A stretch of DNA of 64,000 nt from Eurosta solidaginis (GCF_040869045.1 NC_090321.1:75859183-75923182), one strand, 5' to 3'. Counted from the first letter of the stretch, positions 1 through 47,678 are shown. Made by a program: numbers and translations. The notes: a model not told the origin generated them from the sequence alone.

Positions 1-99
1 AGATAGCGAGGGGGGCGGAGCGTCGACTAACGGCCGTTGCAGTAGAGGAGGTTCGGTAGGGCGGCTGAACGGTCGGGTAACGGACGGACTGGTACGGCG

Positions 100-570
100 G
101 TACGGAAGCAGCGGCGGGATAGAAGCAACGGCTTAACTGCGGTAGGATGGCAAGCGGCCAACGGTCGTCGTCGCAGTGGCGGGACGGATGCAGCGGCTTA
201 ACGGCGGTAGGATGGCGGACGGTCAACGGACGTCGTAGCAGCGGCGTGACGGATGCAGCGGCTTAACGGCGGTAGGGTGGCGAACGGCCAACGGTCGTCG
301 TAGCAGCGGCGTGTCGGATGCAGCGGCTTAACGGCGGTAGGATGGCGGACGGCCAACGGACGTCGTAGCAGCGGCGTGACGGATGCAGCGGCTTAACGGC
401 GGTAGGATGGCGGACGGCCAACGGACGTCGTAGCACCGGCGTGACGGATGCAGCGGCTTAACGGCGGTAGGATGGCGGACGGCCAACGGACGTCGTAGCA
501 GCGGCGTGACGGATGCAGCGGCCTAACGGCGGTAGGATGGCGAGCGGCCAACGGTCGTTGTAGCGGCGGC
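100..570. repeat. 65-bp GC-rich tandem repeat
   Basis: The motif ATGCAGCGGCTTAACGG recurs with its start at 188, 253, 318, 383, 448 and 513, a constant 65-bp period. A weaker copy lies one period earlier, near 123. Units differ by only a few substitutions, for example GTCAACGG against GCCAACGG. The array is rich in CG dinucleotides and is open in several frames, which explains the long spurious reading frames here. It may be a satellite or part of a retroelement; no terminal repeats were seen. Confidence 0.9.
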
Positions 571-1545
571 GGCACCAGAGGGGGACGATGCGGCGGTGGG
601 CTACGGAGCGCGTACCAGGGCCGTGGTGAGAGGGGAGATGGGCTGGCGACGGGGTTTACCTGGACAGCGGCAGAGTGTTCCGGGCGGGATAGGATGGGCG
701 TACCAGCGGACTTGTATTGGTCGGTCGGCTTCGGCAGGATCGGGCTGATCGAACGTCTTCGGCAGGCTCGGTAATCGGCGGGGTCAGTCACCTGCGGGAG
801 AAACACTCCCGCTGGCTCGCCTGCGAGGACTCGGGTTAGTGCTGGTTTCACCGCTGGACACCCCCGCCTCCCTACTTGCACACTAGTAGAAGGTGCGTAA
901 GGGGGGTGGGGTTGTACCAGCCGAGACGCCGTGGGTCGACCCGTGGCGGAGGGGAAGTGCACCTTAACGGCACAGCGGTAGCCCCTTGTGCGCACGCATC
1001 GGCTCACGGCCGAAACCAGAGCTGCGGAGAGGGGGTCGTGCGGTCGTTCGGGCGGCGAGTCATTCCTTACCAGACCAGGACGACGGTGGGAAGGGTAGTC
1101 CGAAGACACCACTCGCGTCATCCTGGTGCAGCAGGGGGTGACTCGCGCCACGGCCGCACCCTCTTCTCCCCAGCTAACTAGAGGGAGTGGTTCCTCCGCT
1201 CCGGCCAGCCTACTAAAATCAGAGCTGAGGGGGGAGGGGGTTATTTGGTCATTAAGGCACCGGGCCGCTCAACACCAGGGTGGGCGACGGAGGGAAGGAT
1301 AGTCCGAAGGCACCACTCGCGTCGTCCAGCCCAGGTGAAGGGTGACTCGCGCCATGACAGCGCCCCTTCCGCTCAGTCCGAGCCGCGGGGGAGGGGGGTT
1401 ATTTGGTCATTAAGGCAGCGGGCCGCTCAACACCAGGGTGGGCGACGGAGGGAAGGATAGTCCGAAGACACCACTCGCGTCGTCCAACTCTGGTGGAGGG
1501 TGACCCGCGCCATGACAGCGCCCCCTTCCACTCGGCTAGCTAGCC
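571..1545. repeat. GC-rich stretch with long degenerate direct repeats
   Basis: The motif AGTCCGAAG followed by a CACCACTCGCGTC-like block recurs at about 1097, 1301 and 1459, with spacings of about 204 and 158 bp. The 1240-1300 and 1400-1460 segments share TTATTTGGTCATTAAGGCA and CACCAGGGTGGGCGACGGAG. A block reading CTCCCGCTGGCTCGCCTGCG near 808 recurs, slightly changed, near 1578. No convincing protein is encoded. Base composition falls abruptly to AT-rich after about 1545, so this and the 65-bp array may be one foreign or satellite-like block. Confidence 0.65.
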
Positions 1546-2029
1546 GGAGTGGCAATTTTGTCTTTAAAAAGACAACCACTCCCGCTGGCTCACCTGCGAG
1601 GACTGAATTGCAAAAATGCAAATTCAATGTTTATATGGGTGGTGCCGCAAACTGGTTGAGAAGTCAACGCACCATTATTGTGCTTTTTCATTCGTTTGCT
1701 ATCAGTGGTTGTTGACTATGCTATACAAGTGGTTTTGGCTATGCTATAGAAACTGGTTGAGAAGTCAACGCACCATTATTGTGCTTTTTCATTGGTTTGC
1801 TACTAGTGGTTGTTGACTATGCTATACAGGCATAAGTACAAGTGGTTTATTGTAACGCTACGTTACACTACTTTTCCCCATAACCGGTTTCCGCTTTTTC
1901 GAACATTGTTCAGAATAAGAAGAAATGGAGAAGTGAAAAAACTCACAAGGTATTTTTATTTAGAATAAGAGGAATGGGAGAAGGGAAAAAACTAGCACGG
2001 AATTTTTGTTTAGAATTGGGCTGAATATT
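1546..2029. repeat. 101-bp direct repeat and an A-rich duplication
   Basis: AACTGGTTGAGAAGTCAACG and the roughly 75 bases after it occur at 1650 and again at 1751, a 101-bp period. Between 1915 and 2020 a purine-rich segment starting AGAATAAGA occurs twice, about 65 bp apart. No gene was recognised. This stretch separates the GC-rich block from the integrase remnant and may be decayed internal sequence of that retroelement. Confidence 0.6.
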
Positions 2030-3046
2030 ATTCGGACAGTACATGAGAAAATGGGTCATTTATTGACAAAACACTTAGTAAAGTAAAGCTGTATTACTGG
2101 TTTCCAAACATGAGATTGAAAGTGGACAAGTTCATTAAAAATTGTTTGAAGTGCATAATGTATGCTTCGCCTCCACAAGCTAGAGAAAGGATGTTGTATC
2201 CTATTCCTAAAACCCCTCTGCCGTTTGACACTATACATATAGATCACTTTGGTCCACTGCCGTCAATTAGGTCAAAGCGAATGTATATTTTAGTGGTCGT
2301 TGATGCATTTACAAAGCTCGTTAAGCTTTACCCGACAAATTCCACGAGCACCCGCGAAGTCACGGCTGCTCTGGATAAGTACTTCAGTTATTATAGGCGA
2401 CCGAGGCGAATTGTAAGCGATCGGGGAACTTGTTTTACCTCTTTGGAATTTGGTTACTTTTTGTCAAAACGAAATATAGTTCATGTTAAAGTGGCAGTTG
2501 CCTCGCCTCAAGCGAATGGACAAGTAGAGAGAGTAAATAGAATATTAAAAACAATGTTAGGTAAATTAACTAATGAAATAAATAATGAAGATTGGGTTCA
2601 GAAGTTACTCGAAGTGGAATATGCCATAAATAATTCAGTTCACAGCACTTGCCTAGAAACTTCTAGTAGACTATTATTTGGTGTTGAACAACGTGTTGTG
2701 ATAGTGGGCGAGTTTACTGAATTTTTCCAAGATTGTGTCCAGATGAGGAGCGAAATCTAGTTCAGATAAGGAAAAATCATCTGAGGGTATTAAAGATAGA
2801 CAAGAATACGAAACCAAGCGGGCTTCTAATAGTAGTCATGGGGCTAGAAATTATAAAATAGGGGAATATGTGGTTATAAGGAACGTAGACACTATTGTTG
2901 GAAGTAATAAGAAGTTTATACCTCATTATAGAGGACCGTATGTAATACATAAAAGCTTGGGCAACGACAGATATGTCATTCGTGATATCAGAATTGCCAG
3001 ATTACTCAATTGCCATATGATGATGTTGTATAGGCTCATCGGATAA
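2030..3046 (+). pseudogene. Ty3/gypsy integrase, frameshifted remnant
   Basis: This is a decayed pol fragment of an LTR retrotransposon. A zinc-binding HHCC module starts near 2042 (HEKMGH) and ends at NCLKC, with a frameshift near 2061. The catalytic core (2110-2760) shows the first acidic site in HIDHFGP, the second in VSDRGTCF and the glutamate in PQANGQVER, so the DDE residues are visible. The reading frame breaks after about 2700. The C-terminal segment resumes in other frames and contains a GPY/F-like module (RGPYVIHKSLGNDRYVIRD, about 2934-2995), ending at the TAA at 3044-3046. No reverse transcriptase or intact LTR was found. The core resembles the mdg3/micropia type; that assignment is from memory of the family. 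Confidence 0.85.
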
Positions 3047-3626
3047 GAGAGTGGCGGAAGCCACCAGACGAATCCATTAAGGAGTCAGATAATGACGCTT
3101 TGGAAACCAACCCTAATATCTAAGTTTTATATATATGATCGAGGACGATTTGTTGTCAGAATTGGCCGAGTTGTAAGGCGATGAAGAAATGTATCAAATG
3201 TAATTTAAAATATTTAAACAACTTTAAACATTAATATAAATTTATTTAATTAAACTTTAATTTTAAGTTATATGACCGGGGACCGTCTTGGTCAGGTTGG
3301 CCGAGTTGTAAGCAACAATATTTACTTGCTCCTTCAACAACCTTAATGCGTTTGTAATTTAAATGAAATATATTATTTGTAACGAGATACTGTAGTTCAT
3401 ACAACTCTGAGTCAATGTAAAATATGTATATTGTGAATATGGAAAAAATGCAACCTTGAATAATGAAAAAAGGAAAGAAGAAGAGACTTCCGTGACGTGT
3501 TTCGTTTAATAAATATAATCTATGCCATCCTACAAAGGAGGCAAGAATTAGTACATTTTACAACACATTTTATACATCATACATACTTTAATTGCCATTG
3601 AATGAACGAAAAAATTCCTCACAAAC
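3047..3626. other. Probable 3' end of the gypsy remnant, then AT-rich DNA
   Basis: Two related segments (about 3137-3178 and 3270-3312) share GGCCGAGTTGTAAG, preceded by GATCGAGGACGATTTGT or GACCGGGGACCGTCTTG. This looks like a duplicated end of pol or an LTR edge. The rest is AT-rich and no gene is seen. Confidence 0.45.
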
Positions 3627-3872
3627 TTTCTGAACTTGAATTGTAATTTTCTGAACTTGAAATGTATTTTTCTGAACTTGAATTGTAATTTTCTGAACTT
3701 AAATTGGAATTTCTGAACTTGAATTGTAACTTTCTAATTTTGAATTGTAAATTTCTGAACTTGAATTGTAATTTTCTGAACTTGAATTGAAAACTCTGAA
3801 CTTGAATTGTAAATTTCTGAATTTAAATTGGAAATTCTGAACTTGAATTATAATTTTCTGAACATAAACTGG
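3627..3872. repeat. About 20-bp minisatellite (TTCTGAACTTGAATTGTAA)
   Basis: About twelve imperfect head-to-tail copies of TTTCTGAACTTGAATTGTAA lie between 3627 and 3872. Units vary by one to four bases. A reading frame on the reverse strand across this array is a by-product of the repeat (N/S/E/F-rich peptide) and is not reported as a gene. Confidence 0.9.
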
Positions 3873-3930
3873 AAAAGGTGTAGATGTTGACAAAAAAACA
3901 AATATTTGTCAATATTTTTAAACTTGGAAA

Positions 3931-4459
3931 CAAGGCGACCAGGTGGTGGCAAAGCGAATTCAACCAATTCTCTGTGCTGAAGAATGTCAAGTCAAAAGAA
4001 AATTTTCATTGATTTCTATTAACTGACATTAAAGTACAAGGCGCTGCATGGAAAATAATGAAGAAGAAGCAATCAGCTGTTGGGGTAACAACACTTGGTA
4101 CTGAATTCGCCTTGGGCAAATCTATACAAGGTGATGGCAAAGCGAATTCAGCCAATTCGCCGTGTAGAAGAACGTCAAGTCAAAAGAAAATGTTCATTGA
4201 TTTCGATTACCTAACATATTGTTGTACAAGGCTTTGTATGGAAAATTATCAGAAGAAGCAATCAGCTGTTGGGTAAAAACACCTGGTACTGAACTCGCCA
4301 ACAGCTGATTGCATCTTCTTGATTATTTTCCATACAAGGCCTTGGACTACAACATGTCAGTTAATCGAAATCAAAGAAAATTTTCTTTTGACCTGACATT
4401 CTTCAGCACGGCGAATTGGTTGTATTCGCTTTGCCACCACCTGGTATCGATTCGCCTTG
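3931..4459. mobile_element. Fold-back (palindromic) element, family FB-1
   Basis: The left end, CAAGGCGACCAGGTGGTGGC, and the sequence after it are the reverse complement of the right end (about 4410-4459). The right arm carries 7 extra bases between the terminal CAAGGCGA and CCAGGTGG. Inside are related units of about 175 bp, two in direct orientation (from 3931 and about 4120) and one inverted (from about 4300). Each carries CAATCAGCTGTTG-like and GTCAAGTCAAAAGAAAA-like blocks. No protein is encoded. A second member is at 23889-24263. Confidence 0.8.
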
Positions 4460-4577
4460 GCTGCATTTAAGCCGCTTTTGGAATTCTCTAAGAGCTCGTT
4501 AGAACTGCAGCCATTCTTAATTTAGTCTATGTATGTATGAAATGAAGAATTTATATATGTAAATACATATACCATAA

Positions 4578-5101
4578 AAAAACTTGGTAACGTTTTACAA
4601 GACGGTGCACCACATAATTTTTATCAAAAGTTATCAAAGGTGGTATCAAAAGACGCGTCTCGACCTCCATTTAAATTTAAATTTGTATTTCTGTCAAAAG
4701 ATATAAGCAAGAAATCGGTTCAAATTATCATGTGGTTGTTTTTTGCCAGATTTGTTGTACACACACACTCTAATGCACAAAAGTGTGCTGCGCGCATTTA
4801 ATTTTATCCCCAAACCGGTGTTGGACCCACCCAGGGTTATTTTTTATAGGCGCTTCCGAAGGCCGCCAACGCAGAAAGGTGTTTAATGCAAAAAAAACTA
4901 TGGATCCGGCCCCATATTTCGGACCCTGTCGGGTCATTTTACCGTTTTTTGTAAATAAATTTCGACAGAAATAAAATTTTTGATTTCCGCTTTCGGATTC
5001 TTAGAATTGAGGTCGAGACGCATCTTTTGATACCACCTTTGATAATTTTTGATAAAAATTAGGTGGTGTACTACCGTCTTGTAAAACGTTACCAAAAACT
5101 T
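4578..5101. mobile_element. Non-autonomous TIR transposon with 8-bp TSD, family M-1
   Basis: The element spans 4586-5093 and is flanked by the perfect duplication AAAAACTT (4578-4585 and 5094-5101). It starts GGTAACGTTTTACAAGACGG and ends with the near reverse complement (CGTCTTGTAAAACGTTACC). Inverted similarity continues inward for roughly 100 bp (TATCAAAAGACGCGTCTCGACC on the left). An 8-bp TSD fits hAT and some other superfamilies. The interior (GTTGGACCCACCCAGGGTTA) recurs in a second copy near 44323-44750. No transposase is encoded. Confidence 0.9.
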
Positions 5102-5274
5102 TATTCGTCCGTAATTGGATTACAATGCAAGTTACCGGATGAATAGGGACATCCTTCCTATTTAATGATTTAAAATAGTTTTTTGACTAAGCTTCAATAC
5201 CCCGCCAACGTTCAAAACCTTTTTTTTGTTAAATTAAGCGGCAAACTTAAGTAAGTTCCCTCCAATTAAAAGCT

Positions 5275-42313
<37,039 letters not shown>

Positions 42314-43465
42314 TTTAAGTAATGTGTTAAAAGCTAGCCGAAGTAAATATTTATACATAGTCAAAAAGAAACAAAAAAAAAAAACATGTTAATAACTTTC
42401 ATACTCGTACACTCATATGTACTACATAAGGGTCATTTCACGATAATTCGATACTTTGCGTTGATCTATGCGTTTTTCTTTAATAATAATTTCATATTTT
42501 TATAAATCATGTATGTTCTACTAGCCGAAAACGATCAAATAGTCTTAAATTTAAACCTGGGACCCAAACTGTTATTCCATTTGTAATAACATTTCTTCGG
42601 GAAAATTATTTTCGGCCTTTTAATTTTTTAGTCCGAAGGAAATTTTAAAATCCGTATTTTTATTTTATAAATTCGAAACTAATCCGTAATTTTATTTTTT
42701 AAGGACAGAATAAAAGTCCGGCCCTATAACTATGGAATAGTTCATAAAATGAGACGAATTTTGTTCATACAGAACATTTTTTTAACCCGAAATTTCGCGA
42801 CTAAAAAAAGAAATAACTATTAAAATGGGTTCCTGTTTAAAACAGGTTTTTCCAAAAGTAAATAATTCAATAATTCACTGAAAAATTTGCTTAATTTATA
42901 CGGAATGACCCATATAGTTCATTAATATGTATGTATTGACCTATATACAAATTTGTATACATATGTAATCGGTATATAAGAAAAAATCATAAACCAATTT
43001 TTTATGTAAGAAATATTTATAATTTTTAATGAAAATAATTTATTTTTATAATCTACCAATTACTTAGCGTGTGAGCAAAGATAGTTTTGAAAAAGAGCTA
43101 AAAGTGTTAAATATTGATAGGTATCTTTTGTATTCAAAAGCATTGAACTATTTTTTTAATTTTATATATGCTTTCGTTCTTAAAATTTTTGCATTTTCAC
43201 TTATAAAATTATAGAGCTCATAATACATACAACCTATGCATAAATAAACCAATTAAATAAAAACTGTTTTAGGACTACATGTATACATATTTATTCATTA
43301 ACAATTAGCTGTGACTATGAAACCGCAATTGAAATTTATAACGTTAAATTTCGTTTTATTATTTTTTTTTTATTTAAATCCATATATGTATGTAATACTC
43401 CTATATTGCTAGTAGAATATGCCCGCAATGAGTTTTGAATTCGATATCAAAAAATGAGAGCCTAA
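42314..43465 (+). other. Candidate Fak 3' UTR and flank
   Basis: Sequence after the Fak stop codon is AT-rich. AATAAA-type signals occur in GCATAAATAAACCAATTAAA and AAATAAAAACTG at about 43240-43262, making a 3' end near 43.3 kb plausible. The stretch 42600-42725 (TCCGTATTTTTATTTT, AAAAGTCCGG) is related to the fold-back element at 33570. No other gene is visible. Confidence 0.45.
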
Positions 43466-43580
43466 AGAATTTGTATAAGAGCCGTCACTCGATACTTTGG
43501 GAACAACAAATCCACCAATTCATGCCGAATTTTTTCTCAATGACTTTTTGGCAAATTTTGGTTTACTGCATCCTATGTAC
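43465..43580. repeat. Fragment of the 48221-type MITE
   Basis: ATAAGAGCCGTCACTCGATA matches the left arm of the MITE at 48221-48410, after which the sequence diverges. Only one end is present. Confidence 0.5.
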
Positions 43581-44102
43581 TGTGACGAATTTTGGGGGGG
43601 TTCCTGATAGTTATGTACCTTCTGCTAACGTTCGAATCGCTGATTTGTAGAATAAATAACTCCAATATTCAGTATTGCAAAATGGTCTTTGGGAGTAGTA
43701 CTTCACAATTATACTTCACTAATAGCGTGTTTAAATCAAACTAATTCTTTATTCCTCAGCTTGCGCTGCTTTTATACTCTCTGTTGCCTCGTTAGCATAT
43801 TTCTCCTAAGGTCTAAACTTTTCACGAACATGCCTTCTGGAAGAGTTGTATATCATACTTGGTTATTTAGCTATATGCGTGTGTATGCGAGTAACAACTG
43901 CTGCTTTTAGCTGATGACTACACATGTGTATGTGAAATAATCTCTTTGCTTCAAGCTGCTGGTTATGTGTGTGGAATATTCTTCGTTGCCTTGTATATAA
44001 GTATGGCTGCTTGCTTTAATGTGTAGATGTATACAAATGTGGCTGCTTGCTTTTTTGTTGTTGTTATTTACTAACATCATAGTGATGCTAATATTCGCCA
44101 CA
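43581..44102 (-). repeat. Solo LTR of the gypsy family (reverse strand)
   Basis: On the reverse strand it starts TGTGGCGAATATTAGCATCA (44102) and ends AAAATTCGTCACA (43581). It carries the same landmarks as the LTRs at 28122 and 30845, including TATAAAAG (43769-43776) and GAACGTTAGCAGA. No internal sequence follows. The immediate flanks do not match, so the target duplication is lost or the copy is recombinant. Confidence 0.85.
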
Positions 44103-44175
44103 ATATTTATGCGGTGGAGCCACCTTACGCAATAGCGATTGTCGTAAAAATAATTAATTCAATGCGATTCATTAA

Positions 44176-45501
44176 TGCCGCTATTACCGTTTACAACTCA
44201 ACTCTGGTGGGTTGAAATTTCGCAATTTGGTATTACAGATTACAACTCAACCTGTCAAAAAAAAGTGTCGGTTGAGTTGACTAGTCTTAACAACTTTTTG
44301 TGACATTACCGTTTTGAAAAAATGTAACGTTTTAGAAGACGGTTCACCACCTAATTTTTAACAAAAATTTTCAAAGTTGGTATCAAAAGACGCGTTTCGA
44401 CCTCCGATTTAAGAATCCGAGAACAAGAATTAAAAATTTCATTTCTGTCATATCATTTCGGTTCAAATTTGCCAAATTTTTTGTATACACCAATGCAGCA
44501 AGGTGTTGGACCCACCCAGGGTTATTTTTACAAATCGCGGCCAAAGGCCGCCAACGCAGAACGGTGTTCTGTACAAAAAAGACTATGGATCGGGCCTCAT
44601 ATTTCGCACGTTCGGGCCATTTTGTGGGTTTTTGTAAATATTTTTCGGCAGAAATAAAATTTTTAATTTCAGCTTTCGAATCCTAAAAACGAAACGCGTC
44701 TTTTGATACCATCTTTGAGTTAGATGGTGCACGGGCTCATGAAAGGTTACAAAAAAAAACAAAAAATTTAAAGCTGGTAGTTTAACCTTTTTTAATCAAA
44801 CAATAATCAACAATTTTGTACACATTTATAGAAAAACAACGTTTAAACGAAGGATTACATTGAATAACTTAACTTACATTGAATAACGAGGCTGTTCGGA
44901 TGCAGCCAAAATAGGTGAAATTATGCGAATGTGAGTCCCATTGATACTAATCACTACTCCTGGTAATCCTGTTTTAGAGTAAAATACAATTTTTTCTGTC
45001 TGGGTTTTAATCCACTTCGCAAAAATATGCTCCTAAATAATATCTAAAACCAGTCCAACACCAAAATCATTTCCACACCATGTTTGATAGGTGCCATAAG
45101 CAAGGAATCTGAGTGTGGCGCATAATTTTAAAATAGGGGTACAGCCTTCCCTGGAAAGCGTTTGCGGAAATGGTCCTTAATATTGTTTAGTAATGAGCAA
45201 AATGCTTCCTTTCAAATCTGCAAAAATAACTTCATTAGAAGCTCATCATTTGTCACTTAAACATTTTCTTATATAATATCTTGTAAAAACAAAACCACTT
45301 GCAAATGCTTAAATTTCTGCCACACATTGATCAGCTGTTCATTATCTGTCAAAGCATCACTTTCCTAGGTTGGCAACACCAATTCAACTGCAACTGAAAT
45401 AAGTTGTAATTCGTAATACCAAACAGGAGTTGAGTTGTCTGAAATTTGAGTTGTTTTAATTACAACCCAACTAAGTTGAGTTGTATACCGTAATAGGGGC
45501 A
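44176..45501 (-). mobile_element. PIF/Harbinger transposon remnant with TAA duplication
   Basis: The ends TGCCGCTATTACCG and CGGTAATAGGGGCA, with ACAACTCAACT-rich inner parts, are inverted repeats flanked by TAA (44173-44175 and 45502-45504). On the reverse strand, about 44890-44975, reads TGLPGVVISINGTHIRIISP, which resembles the first catalytic block of a Harbinger transposase with asparagine where aspartate is expected. Stops follow. A 428-bp MITE (44323-44750) is inserted inside. Confidence 0.8.
44323..44750. mobile_element. Second copy of MITE family M-1
   Basis: Left end GTAACGTTTTAGAAGACGGT and right end GAAAGGTTAC. Interior GTTGGACCCACCCAGGGTTA and GGCCGCCAACGCAGAA matches 4586-5093. 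The target duplication is obscured by A-rich flanks. It lies within the Harbinger remnant. Confidence 0.82.
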
Positions 45502-45511
45502 TAAAATAAAG

Positions 45512-45731
45512 CAGGCATGCTTAACGAACGAAACGATATCATTTCGTTACGATAATCAACGCTAATAAACGAAACGAAATCACTTCGTTTCGTTTATTAA
45601 CGTTAAGATCGTCAAATTAACGTTAATTTGTCGTTCTTAACGTTAATAAACGAAACGAAATGACTTCGTTTCGTTTATTAACGTTGATTATCGTAACGTA
45701 ATGATATCGTTTCGTTCGTTAAGCATGCCTG
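45512..45731. mobile_element. 220-bp palindromic MITE, copy 1
   Basis: The element is bounded by the 8-bp duplication AAATAAAG (45504-45511 and 45732-45739). It starts CAGGCATGCTTAACGAACGA and ends with the reverse complement. Nearly the whole element is self-complementary, built from ACGAAACGA, AACGTTAA and ATCGTAACGA blocks. CAGG ends plus an 8-bp TSD suggest a hAT-derived MITE. No protein is encoded. A second copy is at 50676-50864. Confidence 0.93.
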
Positions 45732-45739
45732 AAATAAAG

Positions 45740-46472
45740 ACAAATGTATAGAAGGCATTTTTATACCTTTCATGAAAATGCAGTTTTATATTAAATTTGT
45801 CACGAATCGAAAATTGTAAGTCCTTAAAGGAGAAGAGATAGATCCACCAATAAGTATACTAAATTGATCAGGATGACGATCTGAGTTGATTTGGCCATGT
45901 CCGTTCGTCCGCCTGTCCGTCTGTCGGTGTGAACGCAAACTAGTCTCCCAATTTTTAAGATATCTTCATGACAGTAGTAAAACAACAAAAATTTTACGGC
46001 CTTCATAATTCGGTCATGAATTTAAAAGTAGTAGGAAGGGAAAATGTTTGGTACTATTTTCTACTTTTTTAGTACTTTAGCAATGTAATGTGCGTGAAAG
46101 AGTCAAACTAGATATATCTCACGAATTGGAAACGGGATCATGACAGAAAAGTGATGAGAAAACAGATGCAATAGGAGGAAAATTGGAAGGGAATTTGGAA
46201 AAGAAAAGAGACCACGAGGAAGAGGGAGAGTGAGAGTAAAAGTAAGAATAGGGGTAATGGGTTGAGAGAAATTAGTAAAGAGAGGTTTGCATGAAGAGTA
46301 AAAATAATAGCTGTGTTTTTTTTTTACATCTATATATCTACATATGCACTTAAACTTTATATTGACTACCAAGTGCATAACTTTATCTACACTTCTGAAA
46401 TTGCTGCGCATAAAATTAGTACTCCTAAATTTTCTCCACAGCGGGTGTATTTCCACTATTCGCAGCAGCCGA
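45740..46472. other. Spacer: nothing recognised
   Basis: Contains GTCCGTTCGTCCGCCTGTCC near 45900, a weak relative of repeat R-1, and purine-rich sequence near 46150-46300. Reading frames here lack domains. Confidence 0.4.
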
Positions 46473-47363
46473 CATAGTACAGGTTTGCAAGTATGATATG
46501 TATGAGAGGGAAACAATTCCTTTCTCTTTCTAACACACTGCCGTTTGACACTTCGGTCAGTGTCAAACTATTGTGGAACTCAGTGGAACCTGCGTGGAAC
46601 ATACGTTTGACACTGAACGAAGTGTCAAAATTACCGGGGTTGCTGTCGTGGAAAGCAACGCAGGGAAACAAAAAAAGGAGCGGAATATCAGAAATGGGTT
46701 GCTGTGATGGTAAATTTTTTTGAACGAATTTAGTATGAAAATGTAGTACACCTATATGGGTCCTACAGAAAATTATACAAAAGTCTTGAATTGGGGTATC
46801 TGAGGACGCTTAGTTATTCAAGTATTAAGAATACAAACACGGGTGCTAAGTTTTTCTACTAGCTCAAAAGTTCTCTGCGAAAAACAGTTTGAAACCGAGG
46901 TCGACTGCAATAAACCGTGCAAAAATGTGGAAAGAGAAATGAAAAGACGCGTTTTGTCCTGTTATAAATAGTCAAAAGGCGAAAAGGTATTCGAATTATT
47001 GGAAGCGAGGCAAAAACGCGTCTATTAATACCTCTCCCGACGGTTTTGATCGTGTTTTAGCAATCGTCCCCTGTAATAAAGTATCACAATTTGTTAATTA
47101 AAATTGTCCAAAACATATGGATTTTAAAGAAAGATGTAATTAAGTGCTCGTTTGAAATTAAATACGGATATTTCTTTGTAATTTTGCAATAAAAATTTTA
47201 CACAGCTTTCGTTACCAGCTACTACACTTTTCTTGGACCTAAGAAGTACAACAGTGCCAAATAGCATCCACACAAAAAACGAACAAGAACAAGCATTTTA
47301 TCAGGTGAGCGTGGCTGTGTATGTGCGCGCTGCTACATATCCTACTTGTAGACCTGTACTATG
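46473..47363. mobile_element. 8-bp-TSD TIR element H-1, uninterrupted copy
   Basis: The duplication GCAGCCGA is perfect (46465-46472 and 47364-47371). The ends CATAGTACAGGTTTGCAAGT and CTTGTAGACCTGTACTATG are inverted repeats. The 891-bp interior has a small internal inverted repeat (TGACACTTCGGTCAGTGTCA) and no transposase. It is in inverse orientation to the copy at 36059-41400. Confidence 0.92.
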
Positions 47364-47678
47364 GCAGCCGATTCAGCTATAGGTTATACATTATAGCCAA
47401 CAGAGGTGTGTACCTCCGCTATTCGGTACAACCCGTTCTGTAGCTAGTTATTTAACCCATGGCCCAACGATACAAGGTAGTAGCATGGAACAGCTGATTA
47501 TAAACTTTTTTTATTTGATTTGATACATCAACTTCCGGCACAGTACGATTTTGACATTTGTCCATCGAATTTACAAAAACAAAGTACATGGAACTTTTAT
47601 TTATGTTTGTAGGTATGTCACCATGCTGCCACCTTGTATCATTCCGCTATGATTTAACCACTGTCGCTAAAAATTATC

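Noticed and set aside
100..570. CRISPR-like array
   Set aside because: Repeats are contiguous with no unique spacers, and the genome is clearly eukaryotic. The same applies to the 20-bp array at 3627-3872.
393..1181. Long reading frames on both strands in the GC-rich start of the window
   Set aside because: They follow from the 65-bp and longer repeats and from high GC content, which removes stop codons. The peptides are P/R-rich without any domain.
3699..3893. 64-codon reverse-strand frame
   Set aside because: It is a translation of the minisatellite (repeating N-S-S-S-E units), not a protein gene.
46103..46516. 137-codon reverse-strand frame
   Set aside because: It crosses the left border of the H-1 element and a purine-rich stretch, with no domain or conserved pattern.
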